Assembly (NCBI GenBank): GCA_964400125.1
Contig: CAYNSR010000008.1
Location: 45,272 to 109,271 of the forward strand
Direction: 5' to 3'
Source of the DNA: Micavibrio sp964400125
GTDB lineage: Bacteria; Pseudomonadota; Alphaproteobacteria; Micavibrionales; Micavibrionaceae
Length of the DNA: 64,000 nucleotides
Shown piece after piece: positions 50,347 to 59,114 of this stretch. Position numbers and translations under genes: made by a program. Under the pieces are notes generated by a model. The model did not search any database. It was not told where the DNA came from and was given only the letters and a program-made list of their open reading frames with translations. The number at the start of each line of letters is the position of its first letter. The first letter of the stretch is position 1.

Positions 50347-51305
50347 TGCCCATTCTTTGTGATCTTGGCGGAACGCATATCCGTTTCGGGGTGGACGGGG
50401 GAGAACCGGAATTCGGGCGATCTCTGGCAAAGTTTCCCGCAGCGGACTTTTCCGGGTTTGAAGAGGCTGTCCGTCATTATGCGAATCTGCATGATATTTC
50501 GCTCCGGGAAGGGGTCGCCCTTGCGGCAACGGGGCCCTTGTCGCGGCCATGGCCCGTGGATGCGACCGCAGCAGCGCGTAGCGGCGTAAACATTCTTCAT
50601 GAGGTCAGCGATTTTGAAGCCTCGGCCTGGGGCGTCATGCGTCTGGGCGGCGATCAGCTTGTGACCGTGCGTGCCGGTATCGGCGATCCGGACGCACCGC
50701 AAGTGATTCTGGGGCCGGGGACCGGTCTCGGGCTGGCTTATATGATCCCGGGAGGTGAAGGCGGCTGGCGCATCCAGAAGACCCATGGCGGGCATATGCG
50801 GGCGGCATTGCTGAGCGCCGAACATATTGAACTGGCTGAACGGATCTCCCGGCTCATGGGAACGGGGCAGACGGTCATTTATGAACATTTCGCCAGCGGT
50901 CGTGGCCTGCCATTCTTGTATCGCGCGGTATGCCAGATGCGCGGTGAAACCGGGCGCGCGGCTGACAGCGCCGAAGATATTCTCGCCGGTGAAATGGACG
51001 ACGCCCTGCGGACGACCTTGCGGGTTTTTCATGAAGTTTTGGGATTGTTCGCGCATTCCTGCATTCTGACATTGAACGCGCTTGGCGGGCTTTATCTCGA
51101 CGGGGGGATCGTGCAGCGCCTGCGTGAACGGGGTCTGTTTGACAGCGATACGGTTTTGCGTTTCATGACGCTCAATCCGGTCGCAACGGTCAGAGCCGAT
51201 CTCGATGCCGTGCCGGTGCGCATTGTCAATGAACCCTTTATTGCCCTGCACGGTCTGGCGGCGATGAACCGGGCCGGAATGTTGCACGGAAAGGGTATGG
51301 CATGA
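50346..51305 (+). CDS. glk: Glucokinase
   Basis: The 319-residue ROK/hexokinase-superfamily enzyme starts MPILCDLGGTHIRFGVDGG, the phosphate-binding loop, has LGPGTGLGLAYM near residue 123 and an Ala/Gly-rich adenosine segment near 250 (LNALGGLYLDGG). It phosphorylates glucose with ATP. The start overlaps the CDF stop and its stop overlaps the deacetylase start by four bases, so it is in a coupled operon. Confidence 0.9.
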   Translation: MPILCDLGGTHIRFGVDGGEPEFGRSLAKFPAADFSGFEEAVRHYANLHDISLREGVALAATGPLSRPWPVDATAAARSGVNILHEVSDFEASAWGVMRLGGDQLVTVRAGIGDPDAPQVILGPGTGLGLAYMIPGGEGGWRIQKTHGGHMRAALLSAEHIELAERISRLMGTGQTVIYEHFASGRGLPFLYRAVCQMRGETGRAADSAEDILAGEMDDALRTTLRVFHEVLGLFAHSCILTLNALGGLYLDGGIVQRLRERGLFDSDTVLRFMTLNPVATVRADLDAVPVRIVNEPFIALHGLAAMNRAGMLHGKGMA

Positions 51306-52093
51306 ACAAACGGCAGGCCTGTCTGACCATCGATGATTCACCGTCAGAACGTATGGACGATATGGTGGATTGGCTGGCCGCGAAGGGCGTTCCGGCGATT
51401 TTCTTTTGTCGCGGCGACCGTTTGGCAACGCGGATGGACTCTGCCGTGCGTGCCATCGGCAAGGGTTCTGTTATCGCCAATCATGCCTATCATCACCGTC
51501 GTTCCAGCCAGATTGCGTTTGAAGAGATGACAAAGGAAATTTCCGATACGCAAGATATGATCGATATTGCCTATCGCCGTGCCAATGTAACGCCCCCGGG
51601 GCGTTATTTCCGCTTCCCGCATATGGATCGCGGTGCCGGAGGCTGGATCATTGATTATGATACCCTACCGGATATGTATCGGGATTCGGTGCTGCGTATG
51701 TTTGCCGATGGTGTCAATATTACGCTCGATCCGCCCGACGCGGCGGCGCTTCGGAAAAAAGATATGCTGCAAGATTGGCTGAAAGCTTCCGGATTTGACC
51801 GGATGCCGTGCGAAGATGTTACCTTCCCATGGTTCCGCCAGAGCGAAATGGCCGGGGCGATGGATGCCATGTATACCTATTCAACCTCCGACTGGATGCT
51901 CCTGCCCCGCCACAAGGGGAAATGGGCATGGAAAACGACCGACGACCTGAAGCACAAAATTGATGCGGATGCATGGCTGCAATGTCAGGATTCCGCGCAT
52001 ATCGTCCTTGCGCACGATCAGGCGGAAATACATGATGAAACACTTTGCCTGATCGATTATTGTCTTGATCGGGGAATCGATTTCAAACTTTGA
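51302..52093 (+). CDS. Polysaccharide deacetylase family protein
   Basis: The 263-residue protein has NodB-type motifs: TIDDSPSERMDD at residues 8-19 (catalytic and metal Asp), NHAYHHRRSS near 60 (metal His) and RYFRFPHMDRG near 100. There is no signal peptide, so it is cytoplasmic or secreted by another route. It overlaps glk (ATGA). The substrate may be an N-acetylated sugar, but this is not shown by sequence. Confidence 0.85.
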   Translation: MNKRQACLTIDDSPSERMDDMVDWLAAKGVPAIFFCRGDRLATRMDSAVRAIGKGSVIANHAYHHRRSSQIAFEEMTKEISDTQDMIDIAYRRANVTPPGRYFRFPHMDRGAGGWIIDYDTLPDMYRDSVLRMFADGVNITLDPPDAAALRKKDMLQDWLKASGFDRMPCEDVTFPWFRQSEMAGAMDAMYTYSTSDWMLLPRHKGKWAWKTTDDLKHKIDADAWLQCQDSAHIVLAHDQAEIHDETLCLIDYCLDRGIDFKL

Positions 52094-52116
52094 CCATCTT
52101 TGGAGCATAAGAGAAA

Positions 52117-53010
52117 ATGAAAAAAGCCAGCACAAAGTCTAAAGCCGGAACAGTAAAATCGGTGCTGACGAAAGATACCGGGCGAAAATTTATCCGTGTC
52201 ATCGCCGATTACGGCCCGCTCGGTGATCTGGCGTTCGCGGAAGTCACCGACCGGATGCATGCCGTGATGCGCGATTCCGGGATAGGCGATTACAAGATCG
52301 ACCTGACCAGTGTTCCGGCCTTCGACACTTACGCGACGGGCTTTGCGCTGGCGCAGTTGGCAATCAATTCTCCGCTCGGAAAAGATCATATTTTCTATGT
52401 CAACACGGCTCCGCGCAAGGACAACATATCCGCACGCATCGATAATGAAGGCGAAGGTCTGGTCTATGTGCGTTTGAAAAACGGGGTGCAGATCGTCGCG
52501 GTCAATAGTGGTTATTCCCTGACATTCGTTAAACCTTTTGCCGATATTATTCGCGTGCTCAAGGTTGACCGGGCGGGGTCACAGTTCCGTTCCCGCGATA
52601 TTTTCCCTCGTGCCGTCGGCGCGGTTTTAAGCGGCGATGAAAAAATTCTCGGTGGCGACGCCAGCAAGGCTGTGCCGGACAAGGTTCCCGAAAATCGTGT
52701 CGTCTATACGGATGGCTACGGTAACCTGAAGACGACGGTCGATCCGGCGGGGCTGAAATCGCTCAAGGGCAAGCTGGTTTATCTCAAGGTCGGGGATGCC
52801 GATAACGTTGCGGTCAATGTCGGCACCGGGATCTTCGATGTTCCGGACGGCGATTTTTGCTTTGCCGCGGGAAGTTCCGGCTGGGCGCTGCCGAAAAAAG
52901 GCATGCGGCGTTTTGCCGAACTGGTCAAACGCGGTGGCAGCGCCTCTGCGGCGGTGGGGCGCCCCCATGGCGGAAAAACACTGCTGTGGAAGCCCGTGCG
53001 CCTGAAATAG
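52117..53010 (+). CDS. SAM-hydroxide adenosyltransferase-like protein
   Basis: The 297-residue protein is similar in layout to the S-adenosylmethionine hydroxide adenosyltransferase/halogenase family. An N-terminal segment (RVIADYGPLGDLAFAEV) takes the place of the usual TDFGxxDxYVG motif, and IDLTSVPAFDTYATGF replaces the VDLTH region. The C-terminal domain has YTDGYGNLKTTVDP, matching the family's D-x-F/Y-G-N motif. This enzyme would cleave SAM to adenosine and methionine. It starts 23 bases after the deacetylase, with Lys/Ser/Thr-rich extra residues at the N-terminus. It is a divergent member. Confidence 0.7.
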   Translation: MKKASTKSKAGTVKSVLTKDTGRKFIRVIADYGPLGDLAFAEVTDRMHAVMRDSGIGDYKIDLTSVPAFDTYATGFALAQLAINSPLGKDHIFYVNTAPRKDNISARIDNEGEGLVYVRLKNGVQIVAVNSGYSLTFVKPFADIIRVLKVDRAGSQFRSRDIFPRAVGAVLSGDEKILGGDASKAVPDKVPENRVVYTDGYGNLKTTVDPAGLKSLKGKLVYLKVGDADNVAVNVGTGIFDVPDGDFCFAAGSSGWALPKKGMRRFAELVKRGGSASAAVGRPHGGKTLLWKPVRLK

Positions 53011-53042
53011 CCAAGGGGATTGCTCCGGGAACGTCCACGATT

Positions 53043-53699
53043 TCAATTCCTGTTGCGCAATCGTGCAAAAAATCCGCTGAAGCGGATGGGGTGAGTTGTT
53101 ACGCAAAAGCACAGGCATCCTGTTTTGGCATCGGCCACTGGGGCATGTGTGGTGCCGTCTTCGGCTATCAGCAGATCGCCGCGCCTGTAATGGCCCTGCC
53201 CGTCGCTGAATGACCCTTCTAAAACCAGTGTGATTTCCATCCCGTTATGGTGATGCCGGGGAAACCGGAAACCGGGGGAACAGTGCATCAATTGCGCCTG
53301 GCTGGCACATTCCGCGGGCAGGAGATCAAGCCTGCGCAGGCCACTGAAGCTGCGTTTCCACACCAGTTTGTCCCCCATCTCCGGCGGCAGCAATCCAGCC
53401 AGCGGTGCCGGTAAAAGGTCTTCGCAGGGAATGCAGGTGGCATTGCTGCATATTTTCTTCTCGGTGCAGGCAGGTGGCGCGCAATCGATTTTTTCCAGCA
53501 ATCTTTCAAGGCAGGCCGGGCTGACATCCACGGGGTCGCAAAGATGTGCGACCAGCGCCCCGCCGAGTCGTTCGCAATCCGCGACATAGCGGCGGCCTTC
53601 GGGGGAAAGCGTGAGATAGGCCGACACAATCAGCGTATGCGCATCATCCAGCGTTCCGGCGGCGTATTCCAGCAGCAATGCTTCGCAATTCCCGTTCAT
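53043..53699 (-). CDS. ChrR-like cupin anti-sigma factor lacking the zinc motif
   Basis: The 218-residue protein has a helical anti-sigma part (about residues 1-70, with LLEYAAGTLDDAHTLIVSA and CERLGGALV as in ChrR) and a C-terminal cupin (about 120-218, with FRFPRHHHNGMEITLVLEG). The four zinc ligands of the usual anti-sigma domain (His6, His31, Cys35, Cys38 in ChrR) align with Gly3, Tyr28, Ser32 and Gly35 here and are absent. Instead there are seven Cys between 54 and 92, five of them in the linker (C73, C78, C84, C89, C92; the last two are CIPC). It overlaps the sigma gene (ATGA). It is probably a sensor controlling the sigma factor. Confidence 0.83.
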   Translation of the reverse strand: MNGNCEALLLEYAAGTLDDAHTLIVSAYLTLSPEGRRYVADCERLGGALVAHLCDPVDVSPACLERLLEKIDCAPPACTEKKICSNATCIPCEDLLPAPLAGLLPPEMGDKLVWKRSFSGLRRLDLLPAECASQAQLMHCSPGFRFPRHHHNGMEITLVLEGSFSDGQGHYRRGDLLIAEDGTTHAPVADAKTGCLCFCVTTHPIRFSGFFARLRNRN

Positions 53700-54286
53700 A
53701 GCGCATCCTTTTGCAGGTGTGGCCGCAGGCGGTCCATCGCCAGACGAATCCGGGATTTTACCGTCCCGAGCGGCAGGCGGGTTTCTGCAGCGATTTGCAT
53801 ATGGGTTTTATCTTCGAAAAAGGCTTTGCGGATCAGCGCAGCCTGCTCGGGCGGCAGGGTTTCGATGATGGCGGCCACTTTCTGCGTACGGTCGGAGTCG
53901 ATGATTCCCTGATCCGGGCTGGCGGCATTTTCATCGCGGATATAGGCGGCATCGTCGATGTCCATCTCGAACCGTCGTGTACGGCGCAGGGCGTCGATAC
54001 GCTTGTTGCGGGCGATGGTAAAAATCCATGTTCCGGCATTGGCCTTTGCCGGGTCGTAACTGGTGGCGCGCGTCCAGACGCTTAGCATGGTCTCTTGCAC
54101 GAGTTCTTCCGCGACAGAGGGCGTGGCGCCACCTTTCATCAGGAAGGATTTCAGGCGCGGGGCGAAATGGTTAAAAAGCCGGATAAAAGCATCGCGGTCG
54201 CGATCATTCCCGACCGCAAGCAGCAGATTTTCGAAGCTGTCACTGGCCGGGGGTATCAGAGGGGCTGGAATTGGCGCGGTGTTCAT
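53696..54286 (-). CDS. ECF sigma factor (RpoE/ECF11-like)
   Basis: The 196-residue protein has region 2 (about 20-100, with AEELVQETMLSVWTRATSYD and TWIFTIARNKRIDALRRTR) and region 4 (about 135-190, with LPLGTVKSRIRLAMDRLR). The first-in-operon position and the ChrR-like gene behind it are typical of ECF11 pairs, which respond to singlet oxygen or other stress. I start at ATG 54286; the frame upstream is open for 24 codons with no similarity. It is divergent from the IalB-like gene, so the 219-base gap could hold an autoregulated promoter. Confidence 0.92.
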   Translation of the reverse strand: MNTAPIPAPLIPPASDSFENLLLAVGNDRDRDAFIRLFNHFAPRLKSFLMKGGATPSVAEELVQETMLSVWTRATSYDPAKANAGTWIFTIARNKRIDALRRTRRFEMDIDDAAYIRDENAASPDQGIIDSDRTQKVAAIIETLPPEQAALIRKAFFEDKTHMQIAAETRLPLGTVKSRIRLAMDRLRPHLQKDAL

Positions 54287-54505
54287 AGTTGCATTCAAGC
54301 GCGTTCCCGGCGGGGGGTAAAGTGAAAAAGACGGACGTCTTCGGACACAATGCAACATACACCCTCCGGGATTGGTCGGACGCGTTCTTGTTTTTTACGC
54401 CCCAAAATCGTGTCCGGATCACGCGGGCCTTGTCAAAACCCCATAGACATCGTCCCGTCTCTCCCTATAATGGGGGTGCAATTTTTTTAAAAACCGGAGA
54501 TTACG

Positions 54506-55021
54506 ATGTTAAAACAATTCGTTCTGACCCTTCTCGGCGGCGTTTTTTTATTGTCGGCCCCCGCGCAGGCTGCCGACCCCCAGCTGATCGCCACGCATGG
54601 CAAATGGTCGGCCTATGTTTATACCGATGAGGCGGGGAACAAGGTCTGCTATATGGCCAGCGAACCGGAAAAGCATGAAGGAAACTACAAGGCGCGCGGC
54701 GCGATCTTTGCGCTGGTAACGAACCGCCCGGCGGAAAGCACCAAAAACGTGTTTAGTTATATCGCCGGATATGCCTATAAACCCGGCAGTGACGCCACCG
54801 CCAGAATTGGTGATCAATCCTTCACGCTTTTCACGCAGGAAGACACCGCCTGGGCGCCAGACGCGGCCACAGATGAAAAAATCACCGAAGCCATGCGCAA
54901 GGGGGCTAACATGGTCGTCAAGGGCACCTCGTCGCGTGGCACCCTGACGACGGACACATACAGCCTCAGCGGCTCCGGCGCGGCGCATGACGCCATCACC
55001 CGGGAATGCAACAAGAAATAG
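54506..55021 (+). CDS. IalB-family secreted protein
   Basis: The 171-residue precursor has a signal peptide (MLKQFVLTLLGGVFLLSAPA, cleaved after AQA) and the invasion-associated locus B-type beta-rich domain with HGKWSAYVYTDEAGNKVCYM and a late Cys (ITRECNKK). The family is common in alphaproteobacteria; in Bartonella it affects red cell invasion, while the general function is unknown. A good ribosome site precedes it. It is divergent from the ECF sigma gene. Confidence 0.85.
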   Translation: MLKQFVLTLLGGVFLLSAPAQAADPQLIATHGKWSAYVYTDEAGNKVCYMASEPEKHEGNYKARGAIFALVTNRPAESTKNVFSYIAGYAYKPGSDATARIGDQSFTLFTQEDTAWAPDAATDEKITEAMRKGANMVVKGTSSRGTLTTDTYSLSGSGAAHDAITRECNKK

Positions 55022-55368
55022 TTTTCCGGAAAATGATGGGGCGCGATATAGCCGTAGAATCCCGAGAATCTCTGGTATGAAAAGTCCATTGGCCTTTATG
55101 AACAAACCGTTAATATTTTCATAACGAATGGTTAATCTCCACCGTTAATTTCGGCAAAATCCCTAAAAGCGGTTGGCTGTTGCGTTTCAACTGTGCTATC
55201 TCCTTTCCTGTGTTATACTGAACAAGTAGGAAAAACAGCACGAAACAGAACATACCGGCGCGCCTCACAACGACGACAAGCGGTCAATATGGGGAACCAA
55301 CCAACCAGCCAGATCATGGCTCCGGCGCACGGAACAGCAATCCAAAAGAGTAGAGACTAAAACACACG
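55022..55368. other. 347-base gap without a gene upstream of the M23 peptidase
   Basis: No open frame of credible composition is visible. The left part (about 55100-55150) is AT-rich and contains several TTAA tetramers, including one TTAA-N7-ATAA that differs by one base from a CtrA box. A TGTGTTATACT sequence near 55210 looks like an extended -10 element without a good -35. The last 150 bases could be a long leader of the peptidase mRNA. Confidence 0.4.
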
Positions 55369-57021
55369 ATGCATAATCGTACCGGACAGACAGCGCTCAA
55401 ACGTGAGAATGGTGATGTTGACAGTCTGATTCAGGCCGTGAATCGCCTTATCCCGAAGAGTATGCATCTCCGGCATCGTCAGGTTCTGACCCGGCAGGGC
55501 ACGCTCCGTATGCGTTTTATTGCGCTGCCCTGTGCCGGGACCGCTTTAGGTCTGGTCTTGCTGGCGTCGGCGTTTTCTCCTCTTTCTTTATCTGCTGCTT
55601 TGCCATCGCCGGAAATTGCCGTCGCCGATGCCACGCCCGTTATCCTTGGCCCGGCCCCTGTTCAGCTAACGGATAACCGTGATTCGCGTTCCCCGCTCGA
55701 CCATATGAATATTTCACAAAAGCGGATGAAGCGTTCCCACGACGAGGCCGCCACGGCGGAGCGTTTGGCGATGCTGGACCCGGCGGCAGGCGTTGGTCCG
55801 GACCGTCTGGAAGAAACGGCAGTCACACCCCCGGCAATCGACGATCAGGCCATAGGGGTCCAAGAGAGGGTGATTAAAATCGGTGCTGGCGATACGCTGA
55901 CCGGTGTTTTGGGCAAAGCGGGACTGTCGAGCAGCGAATCCTACAATATTGTCGAGGCCGTCAGGCAGCATGTCGATCTGCGCAAGTTGAAACCCGGTCA
56001 GGTTTTGAATATCCGCTTCGATCCGGCGCAGGATCCGGAAGCGCAGGGCGGGTTCCGGTTCGCTTCGCTGAATATGGCGGTCGATCCGCTGCGTACCGTT
56101 TCCGTCGCCCGTGATGAAGCGGGGCAAGGCTACAAGGCGGACATGACGGAACGCGCCATGTTCAAGCAGTTTTATGTGCGCGAAGCTCCGATCGAAGTCT
56201 CCGTTTTTGGGTCCGCTGCCAAGGCCGGAATCCCGCAAACAATTGTAGCCGATGCGATCCGTATTTATTCATGGCATGTCGATTTCCAGCGCGATATCCG
56301 TCAGGGTGACCGTTTGCAGGTGATGTATGAACAATATGAGACCGAAGAGGGTGTCAAAATCAAAACCGGCAATGTGGTGTATGCCAAACTGACTGTTGCC
56401 GGGGTCGATATCCCGATTTATCGCTATGAAACGAAGGACGGGCGCGCGGATTATTTCCTGAGCGACGGACGCAGTATCCGCAAGACCCTGATGAAAACGC
56501 CCGTTGACGGGGCCCGTATGTCTTCCGGTTTCGGCATGCGCCGCCATCCGATCCAGGGATATAACAAGATGCACAAGGGGGTCGATTTCGCGGCCCCGAC
56601 CGGGACGCCGATTTATGCGGCCGGGGACGGCGTGGTTGAAATGGCCGGGCGTCGCGGCGGTTACGGCAATTATATCCGCATTCGCCACAACGGCCAGCTC
56701 AAGACGGCCTACGCGCATATGAGCCGCTTTGCCAGCGGTGTCAGTACCGGCAGCCGTGTGCGTCAGGGCGATGTCATTGGCTATGTTGGCACGACTGGGG
56801 CGTCTACGGGACCGCATTTGCATTATGAAGTTCTGCTGAACGGCGTTCAGGTTAATCCGCGCGGGCTGAACCTGCCGATTGGTGAGGTTTTGGAGGGCGA
56901 ACAACTGCGCATCTTCCAGGCCCATATCCGCGAGATCGACCGCAACCGCGCATCGGGCCGGATGGTCAGGATGGCGGCCACCGGGGCGGAACGGAGCGAG
57001 GCAGCAACGACGCTGCGTTAA
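55369..57021 (+). CDS. M23-family peptidase (LytM-type, peptidoglycan hydrolase)
   Basis: The 550-residue protein has a cytoplasmic N-terminal segment, a membrane anchor near residues 45-75 (MRFIALPCAGTALGLVLLAS), a LysM/OapA-like domain near 165-220 (VIKIGAGDTLTGVLGKAGLS), a middle domain, and a C-terminal LytM domain (about 385-480). The catalytic pieces are HKGVDFAAPTGTPIYAAGDG (His and Asp of the zinc site) and GPHLHYEVLLNG (HxH). It likely cuts peptidoglycan cross-links in the periplasm during cell growth or division. Its stop codon overlaps that of the convergent ghrA-like gene within TTAA. Confidence 0.9.
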   Translation: MHNRTGQTALKRENGDVDSLIQAVNRLIPKSMHLRHRQVLTRQGTLRMRFIALPCAGTALGLVLLASAFSPLSLSAALPSPEIAVADATPVILGPAPVQLTDNRDSRSPLDHMNISQKRMKRSHDEAATAERLAMLDPAAGVGPDRLEETAVTPPAIDDQAIGVQERVIKIGAGDTLTGVLGKAGLSSSESYNIVEAVRQHVDLRKLKPGQVLNIRFDPAQDPEAQGGFRFASLNMAVDPLRTVSVARDEAGQGYKADMTERAMFKQFYVREAPIEVSVFGSAAKAGIPQTIVADAIRIYSWHVDFQRDIRQGDRLQVMYEQYETEEGVKIKTGNVVYAKLTVAGVDIPIYRYETKDGRADYFLSDGRSIRKTLMKTPVDGARMSSGFGMRRHPIQGYNKMHKGVDFAAPTGTPIYAAGDGVVEMAGRRGGYGNYIRIRHNGQLKTAYAHMSRFASGVSTGSRVRQGDVIGYVGTTGASTGPHLHYEVLLNGVQVNPRGLNLPIGEVLEGEQLRIFQAHIREIDRNRASGRMVRMAATGAERSEAATTLR

Positions 57022-57947
57022 TATCCCCGTTCCGGATCAACCCATCCCGGCGGTTTTTCTCCGCGTTCGATCATGTCGATAGCATTTTTCAGGCTTTTCA
57101 CCGCAGTGGGCGGATAAGTGACCGCCGCCAGATGCGGCGTGATATGCAGACGCGGATGACTCCAGAACGGATGCGCCGGGGGCAGAGGCTCTTCGCGAAA
57201 GACATCCAGTGCCACCTGATCCAGATGGCCGGAATCCAGCAAGGGCAGCAAATCTTCCTCAACCAGATGCCCGCCGCGTCCGGCATTAATCAGGCAGGCA
57301 CCGCGCGGCAGGTGGCCGAGCGTATCGCGGTTCAGGATGTTTTTCGTTTCTCTGGTCAGCGGCAACAGGCAAACCAGAATATCGCTTCCGGCCAGAAAGG
57401 GATTTAGCCCCTCCGCCCCGCAAAAACTCTCAATTCCGGGCAGGTTTTTGGGGCTGCGCGACCATCCGCGCACGGCAAAGCCCAGTTGTTGCAGGGCCAT
57501 CGCGCATGTCGCGCCCATTTCCCCCAGACCCATAATGCCGATCCGCCGTTCCCATGCCGGTTTCGGAATGTCGCTGCCCCACGGCTTCAAGGCCAGATCG
57601 CGCAAATGATCGTGTTCGCGATGGAAACGCAGGACATAGCTCAGGACATACTCCTTCATCTGCTGGCTCAGTCCCGGCTCGATCATGCGGACCAGTGCGG
57701 CGTGGCGGGGAAATTCTGAATGACCGATATACTGGTTGACGCCTGCGCCGAACCCCAGAACTGCTTTCAAATTCGGCCAGCGCACGGCATCTCCTGGAAA
57801 TAATTTCCATCCGGCGAGATAAGTGACCGCTGCGGGATCGACCTCTTCCGGCGCGATCCGCAGATCATAGGCTGCCAGCTCATTCCGCAGCAGCGGCGAC
57901 CAGTGTGAATAATCCACAGGAACGACAGGGCGGAACAGAACAGTCAT
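57018..57947 (-). CDS. ghrA: Glyoxylate/hydroxypyruvate reductase A-like dehydrogenase
   Basis: The 309-residue NAD(P)-dependent D-2-hydroxyacid dehydrogenase has the Rossmann motif GIMGLGEMGATCAMAL near residue 138, the active region CLINAGRGGHLVEEDLL near 235 (Arg, Glu) and the late His (WSHPRLHITPH). GhrA-type enzymes reduce glyoxylate and hydroxypyruvate. It converges on the M23 gene with overlapping stop codons. Confidence 0.9.
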   Translation of the reverse strand: MTVLFRPVVPVDYSHWSPLLRNELAAYDLRIAPEEVDPAAVTYLAGWKLFPGDAVRWPNLKAVLGFGAGVNQYIGHSEFPRHAALVRMIEPGLSQQMKEYVLSYVLRFHREHDHLRDLALKPWGSDIPKPAWERRIGIMGLGEMGATCAMALQQLGFAVRGWSRSPKNLPGIESFCGAEGLNPFLAGSDILVCLLPLTRETKNILNRDTLGHLPRGACLINAGRGGHLVEEDLLPLLDSGHLDQVALDVFREEPLPPAHPFWSHPRLHITPHLAAVTYPPTAVKSLKNAIDMIERGEKPPGWVDPERGY

Positions 57948-58016
57948 TCGTTTTCTTTCCTTATCTCGCTATGATCCGATTCGCGGAATTTAGAGCCTGT
58001 TTTGTCAAGAAAGTCC

Positions 58017-58427
58017 ATGCCCATGCGCGCCTTTCGTTATGTTGTTCGTTTTATGCTGATCGCCACGGCGGTCTTTTTCGGTTTTGGCCAAGCCGCCTTT
58101 TCAGGCGCGGGCCAAGGCGTTGCGCGGGGGATCGACGGACGCACGCTCATGACGTTTTGCAGCGGGAAGTACGATACCGATCTTGGCGTTTGCAGCGGCT
58201 ATATCATGGCCGTCGCCGAAGCGATGATGGCGGGGGAGCGCGTCTATGGTCAGCGTTCCTGCGGTCATGACGGAATCAAGGCGCAGCAACTCGTGGACCT
58301 CGTGCGCATGGATGTCGGTGAAAACGATTCCATCACCCGTCAGGGGGCCGGTACGATGGTTGCAGATATTCTGGCCAGATCGTTCCCCTGTTACGATTCC
58401 CTGACGCCTTCCGCCGGGGGGAGGTAG
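58017..58427 (+). CDS. Rap1a/Tai-like small secreted protein
   Basis: The 136-residue precursor has a signal or membrane segment (MRAFRYVVRFMLIATAVFFG). The mature part has four cysteines in the pattern FCSG, VCSGYIMAV, RSCG and SFPCY, the arrangement seen in Rap1a/Tai proteins. In Serratia these are immunity proteins to type VI secreted amidases, but many alphaproteobacterial members lie alone, and no effector is present in this neighbourhood. The start could also be at ATG 58023 or TTG 58002. Confidence 0.72.
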   Translation: MPMRAFRYVVRFMLIATAVFFGFGQAAFSGAGQGVARGIDGRTLMTFCSGKYDTDLGVCSGYIMAVAEAMMAGERVYGQRSCGHDGIKAQQLVDLVRMDVGENDSITRQGAGTMVADILARSFPCYDSLTPSAGGR

Positions 58428-58433
58428 CGTTTT

Positions 58434-59114
58434 TTAGTCGCGCATAAAGCGCAGGAAAAATATGCAGAGCAGCGCCGCCGCCATCGAAAACCAGAACAGC
58501 GCATAGGATAAATGGTTGTTGTTCATGTGCGGCTGGGCACCGACAGGCACCGGCAGAACTCGCGCTGGGTCGCCGTTCTCTTCAACCAGAACGCCATTTA
58601 GAATGCTGGTTTCATCGACATTCAGGGCTATCGCCATGTCATGTGGGTCAATTCTGTACCACAGGTCTTTTTGTGGATCGTTTTCTGGCGTGAAACGGTT
58701 GGCTTTCTCGCCGCCTGCATGAAATATGCCGGTGACGCTGGCCAATGTGCCATGAGTTTGATCGTCGCCGATATCGGGCGGCGTCCAGCCGCGATTGACC
58801 AGAACAATTTTGCCATTGTCCAGACGCAGCGGTGCAATCACAAACAGACCGACCTGACCTTTATATGTGCGTGACGTAATATAAAAAAAGCGTGTGCCAT
58901 ATTGGCCGTCGGCTTTTACGCGGACCATCGGCGCATCGCCGATAGTCGTGATGTCAACAGGCGGCAGGCTCCATGCTGTGTCAACCTGCGCCAGAATGTT
59001 TTCCTTCCAGTGCAGCCGCTGGATTTGCCATACGCCCAGTGCGCAGAGCACAATGATTCCAACTACCGTCAGAATGCTGGCCCAGACAGGAGGTCTTCTC
59101 AGTGATGCTTTCAT
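58434..59114 (-). CDS. SURF1 family cytochrome oxidase assembly protein
   Basis: The 226-residue protein has two membrane helices at the ends (PVWASILTVVGIIVLCALGV and SYALFWFSMAAALLCIFFLR) and a periplasmic domain with VNRGWTPPD and PHMNNNHLSYA near the second helix, the SURF1 signature. It aids heme a insertion into subunit I. The ATG at 59114 overlaps the DUF983 stop by four bases. The gene ends the operon. Confidence 0.92.
   Translation of the reverse strand: MKASLRRPPVWASILTVVGIIVLCALGVWQIQRLHWKENILAQVDTAWSLPPVDITTIGDAPMVRVKADGQYGTRFFYITSRTYKGQVGLFVIAPLRLDNGKIVLVNRGWTPPDIGDDQTHGTLASVTGIFHAGGEKANRFTPENDPQKDLWYRIDPHDMAIALNVDETSILNGVLVEENGDPARVLPVPVGAQPHMNNNHLSYALFWFSMAAALLCIFFLRFMRD

Noticed and set aside
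50340..51428. 362-codon minus-strand frame opposite glucokinase
   Set aside because: Antisense shadow; glucokinase motifs on the plus strand are clear.
55105..55150. CtrA-type box before the M23 peptidase
   Set aside because: The best match, TTAA-N7-ATAA, has a mismatch; the other TTAA pairs have the wrong spacing.
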